Shown: positions 1 to 7,972 of the stretch, piece by piece
Layout: each line of letters opens with the position of its first letter
Position numbering within the stretch: the stretch's first letter is position 1
Origin: Nocardioides rubriscoriae
GTDB lineage: Bacteria; Actinomycetota; Actinomycetes; Propionibacteriales; Nocardioidaceae
Assembly: GCF_008087085.1 (NCBI RefSeq)
Contig: NZ_VIYJ01000006.1
Location: 1 to 64,000 of the forward strand
DNA length: 64,000 nucleotides
Reading direction: 5' to 3'
The notes under the pieces: generated by a model
Told to the model about the DNA's origin: nothing
Seen by the model: only the letters and a program-made list of their open reading frames with translations
Databases searched by the model: none
Position numbers and translations under genes: made by a program

Positions 1-385
1 CGTGGGTCAGGTCCTCATCGCGGCGGGCCCGTCCGGTCAGCAACGGCTGCACGCACACGAACGACATCGAACGCTCCTCGGCGAGCTGCCCGAGGACCCG
101 CCACCGGTGCCCGGTCGGCTCACAGGCCACCGTCGCACCGGTGAACCCGGCCTTCGAAGCGTGGCCGGTGGCCCAGTCCAACGCCCGTCCCAGGTCCCAC
201 GCCTTGCACCGAAACGTCCGCCGGGCCAGGACCTTGGAGTCGTGGTCGCAGACCACGACCATCTGCTTGGCATCGGCCAGGTCGATCCCGACGATCGCGT
301 TGCTCGTCGGGACTGCTGCCCGGAGTCGAGCCAGTCGCGCGTTCCTGTTGCGGTCACCACGCGAGACACCGTTAGCGTTGTTCAT
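1..385 (-). CDS. IS110-family transposase, 5' part only (cut by window edge)
   Basis: Reading leftward from an ATG at 385 gives MNNANGVSRGDRN, then IVGIDLADAKQMVVVCDHD and ACEPTGHRWRVLGQLA. This is the RuvC-like DEDD N-terminal domain of IS110-family transposases: the first catalytic Asp lies in GIDLA and a Glu in ACEPTGH. These enzymes catalyse recombination without DDE chemistry. The upstream strand carries AAGGAGG just before the ATG, which supports this start. Only about 128 residues are present; the rest, including the Tnp_20-type C-terminal domain with its catalytic Ser, would lie beyond position 1. Whether the element is intact cannot be told from this window. Confidence 0.85.
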   Translation of the reverse strand, partial: MNNANGVSRGDRNRNARLARLRAAVPTSNAIVGIDLADAKQMVVVCDHDSKVLARRTFRCKAWDLGRALDWATGHASKAGFTGATVACEPTGHRWRVLGQLAEERSMSFVCVQPLLTGRARRDEDLTH

Positions 386-449
386 GAACGTCCTCCTTGA
401 GTGGGGTTGGGACACCAAGCCCGAAACACCGCACCAGGGAGGACGTTCA
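385..449. repeat. 12-bp inverted repeat at the transposase start
   Basis: TGAACGTCCTCC (385-396) is exactly repeated inverted as GGAGGACGTTCA (438-449), with 41 bases between. The inner arm contains the ribosome binding site and the ATG of the transposase, so a transcript starting upstream could fold the start region into a stem. Confidence 0.7.
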
Positions 450-744
450 CCTGTCCACCAACGACCCCCACCTGCGGCTACCCAGAACGCCTTCCTATGC
501 CGCACTCAGTGCGGCGCCCTGCGACGGTGCAGCGGCCACCCTGTGCATCGGCAACAGCCCCGCAATGGTGGCTGGCTCACCGCCCCCTGCCCAGCTGTGT
601 CACGTAGGACGCTCGCGGTGCGTGAGCCACCTTCTTCCCTAGCGACGGCACCGGACAGGGTGGCTCAACCACCGCTGCCCGACCTGCCGCTTCCCGTGCC
701 TGGTCAGGACCATGTTCAGACCGCCGCGGTTGAGCGCCTGCTGG

Positions 745-1467
745 CTACTCGGCCGCCGCGCGGCGCAGCGACTCGGAGAGCCGCTCGGCGGCAGCGATCA
801 CGGCCGGGGCGTGCATCCGTCCGGGCTGGCGCGAGAGCCGCTCCAGGGGGCCGGAGACGGAGACGGCGGCGATGATCTTGCCGCCGGGGGAGCGGACCGG
901 CGCGGAGACCGAGGCGACGCCCTGCTCGCGCTCGCCGACCGACTGCGCCCAGCCGCGGCGCCGGATGCCGGAGAGCGCGGCGGCCGAGAACGCGGCGTTC
1001 TGCAGGCCGCGGTGCATGCGCTCGGGGTCCTCCCAGGCGAGCAGCACCTGGGCGGCGGATCCGGCGCGCATCGTCAGCTGGGAGCCGACCGGGATCGTGT
1101 CGCGCAGGCCGGAGGGGCGCTCGGCGGCGGCGACGCACACGCGGTGCTCGCCCTGGCGCCGCCACAGCTGTGCCGACTCGCCGGTGATGTCGCGCAGCCG
1201 GGCCAGCACCGGACCGGCGGTCGCGAGCAGTCGGTCCTCGCCGGCGGCGGCGGAGAGCTCGGCCAGGCGGGGGCCCAGGACGAAGCGGCCCTGCATGTCG
1301 CGGGCCACCAGACGGTGGTGCTCGAGGGCCACGGCGAGGCGGTGCGCCGTCGGGCGGGCCAGGCCGGTACCGGCGACGAGCCCGGCCAGCGTCGCGGGTC
1401 CGGACTCGAGCGCGGTGAGCACCAGCGCGGCCTTGTCGAGCACGCCGACGCCACTGGAGTTGTCCAT
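745..1467 (-). CDS. IclR-family transcriptional regulator divergent from leuC (NdgR/LtbR-like)
   Basis: A 240-residue protein with an N-terminal winged helix (residues about 8-70: DKAALVLTALESG, then GLARPTAHRLAVALEHH as the recognition helix) and a C-terminal IclR effector domain (RDITGESAQLWRRQG, ASVSAPVRSPGGKIIAAVSV). The family binds small effectors and often represses a divergent neighbour. In actinobacteria the homologue next to leuCD is NdgR/AreB (Streptomyces) or LtbR (Corynebacterium), which controls leucine and other amino-acid genes. That role here is inferred from position and family. The start is the ATG at 1467, 99 bases from leuC. It could be a different IclR regulator, but the synteny is strong. 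Confidence 0.88.
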   Translation of the reverse strand: MDNSSGVGVLDKAALVLTALESGPATLAGLVAGTGLARPTAHRLAVALEHHRLVARDMQGRFVLGPRLAELSAAAGEDRLLATAGPVLARLRDITGESAQLWRRQGEHRVCVAAAERPSGLRDTIPVGSQLTMRAGSAAQVLLAWEDPERMHRGLQNAAFSAAALSGIRRRGWAQSVGEREQGVASVSAPVRSPGGKIIAAVSVSGPLERLSRQPGRMHAPAVIAAAERLSESLRRAAAE

Positions 1468-1566
1468 ATGGCAATACTGCCGTCTCACTCTCTGGGATGC
1501 AAGCGGTACGGTGTGTGACGTCGTCGGGACCCGGCGACCCCCAGTCGTCGTCGAAGGAGAACCGTG
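1468..1566. promoter_or_regulatory. Divergent promoter region ndgR-like/leuC with near-palindrome
   Basis: The 99 bases between the regulator and leuC must hold both promoters. GGCAATACTGCC (1470-1481) is a 12-base near-palindrome (10 of 12 positions symmetric) lying directly against the regulator start, a natural place for an autoregulatory IclR operator. The leuC ribosome binding site AAGGAGA is at 1554-1560. Confidence 0.45.
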
Positions 1567-2982
1567 ATGGGCAGGACCCTGTCGGAGAAGGTGTGGGACG
1601 AGCACGTCGTCCGGTCGACCCCCGGAGAGCCCGACCTGCTCTTCATCGACCTCCACCTCATCCACGAGGTCACCAGCCCGCAGGCCTTCGACGGCCTGCG
1701 GCTCGCCGGTCGGCAGGTACGCCGTCCCGACCTGACGCTGGCGACCGAGGACCACAACGTGCCGACCGTCGACTGGGACAAGCCCATCGCCGACCCGGTG
1801 TCGCGCACCCAGGTCGAGACCCTGCGGCGCAACGCCGAGGAGTTCGGCGTCCGGCTGCACCCGCTCGGCGACATCGAGCAGGGCATCGTCCACGTCGTCG
1901 GTCCCCAGCTCGGCCTGACCCAGCCCGGCATGACGATCGTGTGCGGCGACAGCCACACCAGCACCCACGGGGCGTTCGGCGCGATCGCCTTCGGCATCGG
2001 CACCTCCGAGGTCGAGCACGTGCTCGCGACCCAGACGCTCATGCAGGCCAAGCCCAAGACGATGGCCGTCACGGTCAACGGCTCGCTGCCGGCCGGGGTG
2101 ACCGCGAAGGACCTCGTCCTGACGCTGATCGCCCACACCGGCACCGGTGGCGGTCAGGGCTACATCGTCGAGTACCGAGGCCAGGCCATCGAGGAGCTCT
2201 CGATGGAGGGCCGCATGACGGTCTGCAACATGTCGATCGAGTGGGGCGCCAAGGCCGGCCTCATCGCGCCCGACCAGACCACCTTCGACTACATCGAGGG
2301 CCGGCCCGAGGCGCCGAAGGGTGCCGACTGGGACGCTGCCGTCGCCCACTGGAAGACGCTGGTCACCGACGACGACGCCGTCTTCGACGAGGAGATCGTG
2401 CTCGACGCCTCGACGATGACGCCCTTCGTCACCTGGGGCACCAACCCCGGGCAGGGTGTCCCGCTGGGCGCCTCGGTGCCCTCGCCCGACGACTTCGAGG
2501 ACCCGCAGGACAAGGTCGCGGCCGAGAAGGCCCTCGAGTACATGGGTCTCGAGGCCGGTACGCCGATGCGCGACGTCAAGGTCGACACCGTCTTCGTCGG
2601 CTCCTGCACCAACGGCCGCATCGAGGACCTGCGCCTCGCGGCCGAGATCATCAAGGGTCGCAAGGTCGACCCCGACACGCGTCTGCTCGTCGTGCCCGGC
2701 TCGGTGCGCGTGCGCCTGCAGGCGCAGGACGAGGGCCTCGACGTGATCTTCACGGAGGCCGGCGCCGAGTGGCGCGGGGCGGGCTGCTCGATGTGCCTGG
2801 GCATGAACCCCGACACCCTCGAGCCCGGCGAGCGCAGCGCCTCCACGTCCAACCGCAACTTCGAGGGGCGCCAGGGCAAGGGCGGACGCACGCATCTGGT
2901 CTCGATCCCGGTGGCTGCGGCCACCGCGGTCCGCGGCACCCTCTCGTCACCGGCAGACCTCGACCCGGTGGGGAGCAACTGA
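1567..2982 (+). CDS. leuC: 3-isopropylmalate dehydratase large subunit
   Basis: LeuC joins LeuD to form isopropylmalate isomerase, which converts 2-isopropylmalate to 3-isopropylmalate in leucine synthesis. The 471-residue protein begins [15 protein letters not shown] as the family does. It carries the aconitase signatures [13 protein letters not shown] and [10 protein letters not shown] and the 4Fe-4S cysteines in [12 protein letters not shown] and [11 protein letters not shown]. The length is typical. The ATG at 1567 is preferred over an in-frame GTG at 1564 because it gives a better spacing (7 bases) from AAGGAGA. leuD follows after one base, so the two are co-translated. Confidence 0.97.
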   Translation: MGRTLSEKVWDEHVVRSTPGEPDLLFIDLHLIHEVTSPQAFDGLRLAGRQVRRPDLTLATEDHNVPTVDWDKPIADPVSRTQVETLRRNAEEFGVRLHPLGDIEQGIVHVVGPQLGLTQPGMTIVCGDSHTSTHGAFGAIAFGIGTSEVEHVLATQTLMQAKPKTMAVTVNGSLPAGVTAKDLVLTLIAHTGTGGGQGYIVEYRGQAIEELSMEGRMTVCNMSIEWGAKAGLIAPDQTTFDYIEGRPEAPKGADWDAAVAHWKTLVTDDDAVFDEEIVLDASTMTPFVTWGTNPGQGVPLGASVPSPDDFEDPQDKVAAEKALEYMGLEAGTPMRDVKVDTVFVGSCTNGRIEDLRLAAEIIKGRKVDPDTRLLVVPGSVRVRLQAQDEGLDVIFTEAGAEWRGAGCSMCLGMNPDTLEPGERSASTSNRNFEGRQGKGGRTHLVSIPVAAATAVRGTLSSPADLDPVGSN

Positions 2983-2983
2983 C

Positions 2984-3589
2984 ATGGACGCGTTCACCAG
3001 CCACACCGGCATCGGAGTCCCGCTGCGCCGCAGCAACGTCGACACCGACCAGATCATCCCGGCCGTCTACCTCAAGCGCGTCACCCGTGACGGCTTCGAG
3101 GACGGCCTGTTCTCGGCCTGGCGCAACGACCCGACCTTCGTGCTCAACAACCCGGCGTACGCCGGGGGTTCGGTGCTCGTCGCCGGGCCCGACTTCGGCA
3201 CGGGGTCGTCTCGTGAGCACGCCGTCTGGGCCCTGCAGAACTACGGCTTCCGCGTCGTGATCTCACCGCGCTTCGCCGACATCTTCCGGGGCAACTCCGG
3301 CAAGGCCGGCCTGCTCGCGGCGCAGGTCGACGAGAAGGTGGTCCAGCGTCTGTGGGACCTGCTCGCCGACCAGCCCGGCACCGAGATCACCGTCGACCTC
3401 GAGTCGCGCACGGTGCGCGCCGGTGAGGGGGTCGATGCCATCGAGGACTCCTTCGACATCGACGACTACACGCGGTGGCGCCTGCTCGAGGGTCTTGACG
3501 ACATCGGCATCACGCTCAGCCACGCCGACGACATCTCCTCCTACGAGGCCACCCGGCCGTCGTGGAAGCCGGCCACCATGCACGCCTGA
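2984..3589 (+). CDS. leuD: 3-isopropylmalate dehydratase small subunit
   Basis: A 201-residue partner of LeuC forming the swivel domain of isopropylmalate isomerase. Diagnostic stretches are [18 protein letters not shown] near the N-terminus and [17 protein letters not shown] in the middle, followed by [13 protein letters not shown]. The ATG at 2984 begins one base after the leuC stop, so the subunits are made in step. A strong hairpin at 3606-3634 closes the operon. Confidence 0.97.
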   Translation: MDAFTSHTGIGVPLRRSNVDTDQIIPAVYLKRVTRDGFEDGLFSAWRNDPTFVLNNPAYAGGSVLVAGPDFGTGSSREHAVWALQNYGFRVVISPRFADIFRGNSGKAGLLAAQVDEKVVQRLWDLLADQPGTEITVDLESRTVRAGEGVDAIEDSFDIDDYTRWRLLEGLDDIGITLSHADDISSYEATRPSWKPATMHA

Positions 3590-3605
3590 CCTCACCTGCC
3601 CCACT

Positions 3606-3642
3606 CGAGAACCGCGCCCGGTGCGCGGTTCTCGTGGTTTTC
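3606..3642 (+). terminator. Rho-independent terminator after leuCD
   Basis: A perfect 12-bp stem (3606-3617 with 3623-3634, arm CGAGAACCGCGC) with a 5-base loop, followed by TGGTTTT, 16 bases after the leuD stop. Confidence 0.8.
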
Positions 3643-3690
3643 GAGGAGTTCACCCCCGCGTACGTGGTGCTCCCGGTGGTGACGTGAAAG

Positions 3691-3708
3691 TGTCTTGTGC
3701 GCAAGACA
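3691..3708. promoter_or_regulatory. Palindromic operator candidate upstream of the esterase
   Basis: TGTCTTG-TGCG-CAAGACA is an inverted repeat with perfect 7-bp arms, 24 bases before the hydrolase ATG. The form (CTTG...CAAG arms) resembles operators of small winged-helix (HxlR/MarR-type) regulators. No such regulator is encoded nearby. It could also overlap the promoter, as no other clear -35/-10 pair is seen. Confidence 0.5.
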
Positions 3709-3732
3709 GTTTCCTCGACGAAAGGTCCCGTC

Positions 3733-4554
3733 ATGCCCCACATCACCAGCAATGGCATCACGCTCCACTACACCGACACCGGCGGCGAGGGTCGCCCCGT
3801 CGTGCTCATCCACGGCTGGCCGCTGAGCGGCAGGTCGTGGGCTGACCAGGAAGGTGCGCTGGTCGACGCAGGCTACCGCGCGATCGCCTACGACCGCCGC
3901 GGTTTCGGCGACTCCGACAAGCCCGAGTCCGGCTACGACTACGACACCCTCGCCGCCGACCTCGCCGGCCTGCTCGACGGGCTCGACCTCTCCGACGTCA
4001 CGCTCGTCGGCTTCTCCATGGGTGGCGGCGAGGTGGCGCGCTACCTCGGCACCTACGGCGACGAGCGCGTGCACTCGGCAGTGCTCGCGGCTGCGGTCCC
4101 GCCCTACCTGCTCAAGACCGACGACAACCCCGACGGCGGCCTGGGCGATGGTGACGTGCAGGGCATGATCGACGGCGTCACCACCGACCGTGAGGGTTTC
4201 CTCGAGCAGTTCACGACGGGCTTCTACTCCGTCGACGGCGCCGTCGTGGTCGACGACCAACAGTTCCAGGAGGCCCTGGCCCTCGAGGCGCAGGCCGTCG
4301 ACGCCGGTCTCGCCGGGTGCATCGCCGCCTTCGGTCGCACCGACTTCCGTGCCGACCTGGCCAAGATCGCGGTGCCCACGCTGGTGATCCACGGCGACAG
4401 TGACGCGACGGTGCCGTTCGAGGTGTCCGGAAAGCGCTCAGCTGAGGCGATCGAGGGCTCGACGCTGGTGGTCGTGAAGGACGCGCCGCACGGTCTCAAC
4501 GTGTCGCACAAGGTCGAGTTCAATACCGCGCTCCTGGAGTTCCTGGCGCGCTGA
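3733..4554 (+). CDS. Alpha/beta hydrolase, non-heme chloroperoxidase/arylesterase type
   Basis: A 273-residue alpha/beta hydrolase. HGWPLSGRSW holds the oxyanion-hole region and GFSMGGGEVARYL is the nucleophile elbow with the catalytic Ser. IHGDSDATVPFE carries the Asp and DAPHGLNVSH the His. The GFSMGGGE elbow is typical of the cofactor-free haloperoxidase/arylesterase (perhydrolase) group. These hydrolyse esters or form peracids; the true substrate cannot be read. An ATG at 3733 with AAAGG 8 bases upstream is used. A longer reading from 3697 would overlap the operator palindrome and is rejected. It is a single gene between two promoters. Confidence 0.9.
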   Translation: MPHITSNGITLHYTDTGGEGRPVVLIHGWPLSGRSWADQEGALVDAGYRAIAYDRRGFGDSDKPESGYDYDTLAADLAGLLDGLDLSDVTLVGFSMGGGEVARYLGTYGDERVHSAVLAAAVPPYLLKTDDNPDGGLGDGDVQGMIDGVTTDREGFLEQFTTGFYSVDGAVVVDDQQFQEALALEAQAVDAGLAGCIAAFGRTDFRADLAKIAVPTLVIHGDSDATVPFEVSGKRSAEAIEGSTLVVVKDAPHGLNVSHKVEFNTALLEFLAR

Positions 4555-4706
4555 AACGCCCGAATCGGCCTGATTTCCCTCAACTGTGGGCAAAAAACGG
4601 CCTCACCTTCGGCGTGGCGATTGTGAGCATGCCCACGAATGCCTAGCGTGCCTAGGGAAAGTCGAGCATCGGCTCGGCATCATCAGGTTCTCTGAAGGGG
4701 AAGACA

Positions 4707-5372
4707 GTGAACAAGTCACAGCTCATCGAGGCGCTGGCAACGCGTTACGACGGCAACAAGAAGCAGGCGGCGCACGCGCTCGAGTCCGTCCTGGACACGA
4801 TCACGCGCGAGGTGGCCAAGGGCGAGAAGGTCGCCATCACCGGCTTCGGCTCGTTCGAGAAGCGCGTGCGCGAGGCTCGTTGGGTGCGCAACCCGCAGAC
4901 CGGGGCCCGCATCAAGGCCAAGAAGACCTCGGTCCCGAAGTTCACCGCGGGCGCTGACCTCAAGAACGTCGTGTCCGGTGCCAAGAAGCTGCCCAAGCTG
5001 ACCGTCGCTGCTGCCGCACCTGCGGCCAAGAAGGCTGCGGCCCCGGCCAAGAAGGCTGCGGCCGCCGCGACCAAGGCCGCTGCCCCGGCCAAGAAGGCCC
5101 CGGCCAAGAAGGCTCCCGCCAAGGCGACTCCGGTCAAGGCGGCCGCGACCAAGGCGGCTCCGGCCAAGAAGGCTCCGGCCAAGGCGGCCGCGACCAAGGC
5201 GGCTCCGGCCAAGAAGGCTCCCGCCAAGACCGCGGCGGCCAAGAAGGCACCGGCCGCCAAGAAGGCCGCTCCGGCCAAGGCCGCGGCCCCCGCCAAGAAG
5301 GCCGCACCGGCCGCCAAGAAGGCGCCGGCCAAGAAGGCCCCCGCCAAGAAGACCCCGGCCAAGAAGGCCTGA
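4707..5372 (+). CDS. hup: HU-type nucleoid protein with long K/A/P tail
   Basis: Residues 1-90 are a canonical HU fold: MNKSQLIEALATRY, then GFGSFEKRVREARWVRNPQTG with the DNA-contacting arm. Residues about 95-221 are a low-complexity tail of Lys, Ala and Pro (AAPAKKAPAK units), like histone H1 and like mycobacterial HupB and Streptomyces HupS. The protein compacts and protects DNA and probably uses the tail for extra non-specific binding. The GTG at 4707 has GAAGGGGAA upstream. About 150 bases of leader separate it from the esterase. A bidirectional hairpin follows. Confidence 0.95.
   Translation: MNKSQLIEALATRYDGNKKQAAHALESVLDTITREVAKGEKVAITGFGSFEKRVREARWVRNPQTGARIKAKKTSVPKFTAGADLKNVVSGAKKLPKLTVAAAAPAAKKAAAPAKKAAAAATKAAAPAKKAPAKKAPAKATPVKAAATKAAPAKKAPAKAAATKAAPAKKAPAKTAAAKKAPAAKKAAPAKAAAPAKKAAPAAKKAPAKKAPAKKTPAKKA
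4975..5370 (+). repeat. Low-complexity lysine/alanine/proline-coding repeat in hup
   Basis: About 400 bases built of degenerate units such as GCCAAGAAGGCT, CCGGCCAAG and AAGGCGGCC, encoding PAKKA-type repeats. Two adjacent longer copies (AAGGCGGCCGCGACCAAGGC at about 5137 and 5179) show recent duplication. Copy number is likely to differ between strains. Confidence 0.8.
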
Positions 5373-5396
5373 CCCGGCACCCACGCACCCCCGCAG

Positions 5397-5442
5397 CACC
5401 GCGACGGGCCGTCCTCCTCCGGGAGGGCGGCCCGTCGCGGTG
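5397..5442. terminator. Bidirectional hairpin between hup and cofC
   Basis: Arms CACCGCGACGGGCC (5397-5410) and GGCCCGTCGCGGTG (5429-5442) pair perfectly over 14 bp, and the stem continues inward with one G-U pair. It sits between convergent genes, 24 bases after the hup stop and 20 bases from the cofC stop. There is no U-tract on the plus strand. Confidence 0.7.
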
Positions 5443-5462
5443 CGTGCGGGCCCGCCGCGCCC

Positions 5463-6080
5463 TCAGAGCAGCGTGGCGCTGACGGCCGTCGTCGCGACGC
5501 CCAGACCGAGCGCGGCCGCCGCCCGCAGGTCGTCGAGGTCGTCGACGTCGCGGCGCAGCGACCTCAGCGCGCCGGGAACGGCGAGCGCACCGGCGTCGCG
5601 ATGGGCCAGGGCCGAGTCGGTGCCGAACTCCGGCTCGAACTCGTCCCACGGCGCCGTGTAGAGCGTCGTGCCGGTCCCCTCGGCGTCCACGACGTACGAC
5701 GCGCCGCCCGGCACCAGCGACGCGAGCGCGGCGTCGAGGTCCTCGGGCCGCAGCGCCGGCAGGTCCGCCAGCAGCGCCACCGGCTGCCGCCCCGGCCACC
5801 GGCGCTGCGACTCGGCCGCGGCCTGGCGCAGCGCCCCGTTGAGCCCACCACCCCCGTCGGGCACGGTCGCGCAGCCGGCGGCCGCGAGACGGGCCGCGAA
5901 CGCGGCGTCGTCGGTGACGGCGAGCACGGCGTGCACGGCTCCGGCCGCGAGGCACGCGGCCGCGGTGTCGAGGGCGAACGCCTCGGCCAGGTCGCGCCGC
6001 CGCTCGTCGGGAACGCCCTGCAGTCGCGACTTGCCCCGGGCCGGTGGCTTGACCGGCAGCATCACGACGTAGTCGGCCAC
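5463..6080 (-). CDS. cofC: 2-phospho-L-lactate guanylyltransferase (F420 biosynthesis)
   Basis: A 205-residue nucleotidyltransferase with MLPVKPPARGKSRL (nucleotide-binding loop), VLAVTDDAAFAARLAAAG, GGLNGALRQAA and LLADLPALRPEDLD. These features match CofC/FbiD, which activates phospholactate or phosphoenolpyruvate with GTP for coenzyme F420. The start is the GTG at 6080, shortly before the conserved MLPVK motif; an ATG at 6062 would cut into the first strand. The gene is divergent from plsC with 61 bases between, a common actinobacterial arrangement. Confidence 0.9.
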   Translation of the reverse strand: MADYVVMLPVKPPARGKSRLQGVPDERRRDLAEAFALDTAAACLAAGAVHAVLAVTDDAAFAARLAAAGCATVPDGGGGLNGALRQAAAESQRRWPGRQPVALLADLPALRPEDLDAALASLVPGGASYVVDAEGTGTTLYTAPWDEFEPEFGTDSALAHRDAGALAVPGALRSLRRDVDDLDDLRAAAALGLGVATTAVSATLL

Positions 6081-6141
6081 CCCACGATCCAACCAGGTGT
6101 CGGACGGCCGCAGCGCACCCGGACGAGTAGCCTGATCTGCT

Positions 6142-6969
6142 GTGAGAGTGCGCAAGCTGCAGGAGAAGAGAGGGTGGGCCTTCACCCTGGGCGCGATCAT
6201 CCTGCGTCCGACCTTCCTGCTGACCACCAAGCCTCACTGGGTCGGCGGTCTGAAGATCCCCGAGACCGGCGGCTGCGTGCTGGTGATCAACCACCTCTCC
6301 TACGTCGACCCGCTCACCGCGGCGGTCTTCACCCACGACCACGGCCGACTCCCGCGCTACCTCGCCAAGTCCGGCCTGTTCGAGAACAAGGCGCTGGCCC
6401 GCTTCATGCGCGCCGCCGGTCAGATCCCGGTCGAGCGGCTCAGCCGCTCCGCGGCCGGGGCCTACGACGCCGCGGTCGCGGCCGTGCGCGCCGGCGAGTG
6501 CATCGTGGTCTACCCCGAGGGCACCATCACCCGCGACCCCGACCTGTGGCCGATGAAGGGCAAGACAGGTGCGGCCCGCATCGCGCTCGAGACGGGCTGT
6601 CCGGTCATCCCGATCGGCCAGTGGGGGGCCCAGGACCTGCTCGCCCCCTACGCCACCAAGCCCGACCTCTTCCCGCGCAAGCGCATCGACATCCGCGTCG
6701 GTGACCCGGTCGACCTCTCCGACCTCGTCGACCAGCCACGGACGGCCGCGGTGCTGGCCGAGGCGACCGACCGCATCATGGCCGCGATCACCGCGATCGT
6801 CGAGGAGATCCGCGGCCAGAGCGCCCCGGCCGAGCGCTTCGACCCGCGCCGGTCCGGCGTGGCCGAGATCGGCAACCCCCACACCGGCCCCCACCACGAC
6901 CCGCACCAGGACCCCCACCAGCCCCACCAGGACCCGCACCGGCCCCGCACGCAGAAGGACTCCGCATGA
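6142..6969 (+). CDS. 1-acyl-sn-glycerol-3-phosphate acyltransferase (PlsC family)
   Basis: A 275-residue membrane-associated acyltransferase. NHLSYVDPLT is the HX4D catalytic motif and YPEGTITRDPDLWPMKGKTG is the substrate-binding motif III region. It acylates lysophosphatidic acid in phospholipid synthesis, which fits the overlapping downstream gpsA making glycerol-3-phosphate. The C-terminal 30 residues are an unusual His/Pro/Asp-rich run (repeats of DPHQ) beyond the catalytic domain, possibly metal-binding or simply disordered. The GTG at 6142 follows a TAGCCT element at 6128, so the message is probably nearly leaderless. Confidence 0.92.
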   Translation: MRVRKLQEKRGWAFTLGAIILRPTFLLTTKPHWVGGLKIPETGGCVLVINHLSYVDPLTAAVFTHDHGRLPRYLAKSGLFENKALARFMRAAGQIPVERLSRSAAGAYDAAVAAVRAGECIVVYPEGTITRDPDLWPMKGKTGAARIALETGCPVIPIGQWGAQDLLAPYATKPDLFPRKRIDIRVGDPVDLSDLVDQPRTAAVLAEATDRIMAAITAIVEEIRGQSAPAERFDPRRSGVAEIGNPHTGPHHDPHQDPHQPHQDPHRPRTQKDSA

Positions 6970-7970
6970 GCAACAAGGTCGCCGTGCTGAGTGCCGGCTC
7001 GTGGGGCACGGCGTTCTCGATGGTGCTCGCCGACGCCGGCAACGACGTGACCCTGTGGGCGCGCCGCGAGGAGGTCGCCGCGGCCATCAACCACGAGCGC
7101 GAGAACGCCGAGTACCTCCCCGGCATCCAGCTGCCGCCGTCGGTCGAGGCGACCTCCGACGTCGAGAAGGCCATGCACGGCGCCGACGTCGTCGTGCTCT
7201 CGATGCCCTCGCAGACCCTGCGCACCAGCCTCACCGCGTGGGTGCCGTTCCTCGAGCCCGACGCCGTGCTTGTCTCGCTCATGAAGGGGGTCGAGCTCGG
7301 CTCCCTCAACCGGATGAGCGAGGTGATCCACCAGGTGACCGGCGCCGGCCCCGAGCGCGTCGCCGTGGTCAGCGGCCCCAACCTCGCCAAGGAGATCGCC
7401 CGCCGCGAGCCCGCCGCCTCCGTGGTGGCCTGCGCCGACGAGGACGTCGCCAAGCACCTGCAGAAGCGCCTGCACTCACCCGCGTTCCGCCCCTACTCCA
7501 GCGTCGACGTCCTCGGCTGCGAGCTCGGCGGCGCCTACAAGAACGTCGTCGGCCTCGCCGTCGGCATGGCCGTCGGCCTCGGCTTCGGCGACAACACCAC
7601 CGCCTCGCTGATCACCCGCGGCCTGGCCGAGACCGCGCGCCTGGCCATGAAGCTCGGCGCCAACCCGCTGACCCTCATGGGCCTCGCCGGGCTCGGCGAC
7701 CTCGTCGCCACCTGCTCCTCGCCGCTCTCCCGCAACCGCAGCTTCGGCGAGAAGCTCGGCCGTGGCATGACGACCGACGAGATCTACGCCTCCACGCGCC
7801 AGGTCGCCGAGGGCGCCAAGTCGTGCGCCAGCCTGCGGGCCCTGGCCGAGCGGTCCGGCTGCGACGCCCCCGTGGCGACGTACGTCGACGACGTGGTGGC
7901 CGGACGGATGACCGCCCCCGAGATGATGGACGCCATCCTCGCCCGCGACACCAAGTCCGAGATCGGCTGA
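6966..7970 (+). CDS. gpsA: Glycerol-3-phosphate dehydrogenase [NAD(P)+]
   Basis: A 334-residue enzyme that reduces dihydroxyacetone phosphate to glycerol-3-phosphate for phospholipids. It has the Rossmann motif AGSWGTAFS, the conserved SGPNLAKEI, the catalytic Lys in ELGGAYKNVVGLAVGM, and GLGDLVATCSSPLSRN. The ATG overlaps the plsC stop (ATGA at 6966), so translation is coupled to plsC and the two form one operon. A 20-bp hairpin ends the unit. Confidence 0.97.
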   Translation: MSNKVAVLSAGSWGTAFSMVLADAGNDVTLWARREEVAAAINHERENAEYLPGIQLPPSVEATSDVEKAMHGADVVVLSMPSQTLRTSLTAWVPFLEPDAVLVSLMKGVELGSLNRMSEVIHQVTGAGPERVAVVSGPNLAKEIARREPAASVVACADEDVAKHLQKRLHSPAFRPYSSVDVLGCELGGAYKNVVGLAVGMAVGLGFGDNTTASLITRGLAETARLAMKLGANPLTLMGLAGLGDLVATCSSPLSRNRSFGEKLGRGMTTDEIYASTRQVAEGAKSCASLRALAERSGCDAPVATYVDDVVAGRMTAPEMMDAILARDTKSEIG

Positions 7971-7972
7971 CC

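Larger units (their letters stand above)
1..700 (-). mobile_element. IS110-family insertion sequence, left part with non-coding end
   Basis: The transposase start (385) is followed on its upstream side by about 360 bases (386-744) with no credible gene before the IclR regulator ends. IS110-group elements carry a long non-coding end upstream of the transposase that encodes a structured guide (bridge) RNA. This stretch has the right place and size and contains inverted repeats (385-396 with 438-449; 574-580 with 622-628; 624-631 with 659-666). The outer boundary is not marked by terminal inverted repeats, as is normal for IS110, so the right edge at about 700 is a guess. Confidence 0.55.

Noticed and set aside
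1564..1566. GTG as the leuC start
   Set aside because: The ribosome site AAGGAGA would be only 3-4 bases away; the ATG at 1567 gives the normal family N-terminus.
4586..4957. Plus-strand 123-codon frame overlapping the hup start
   Set aside because: It is out of frame with hup, begins in its leader and has no conserved features.
5397..5442. hup downstream hairpin as a riboswitch or attenuator
   Set aside because: It lies between convergent stops with no downstream gene to regulate.
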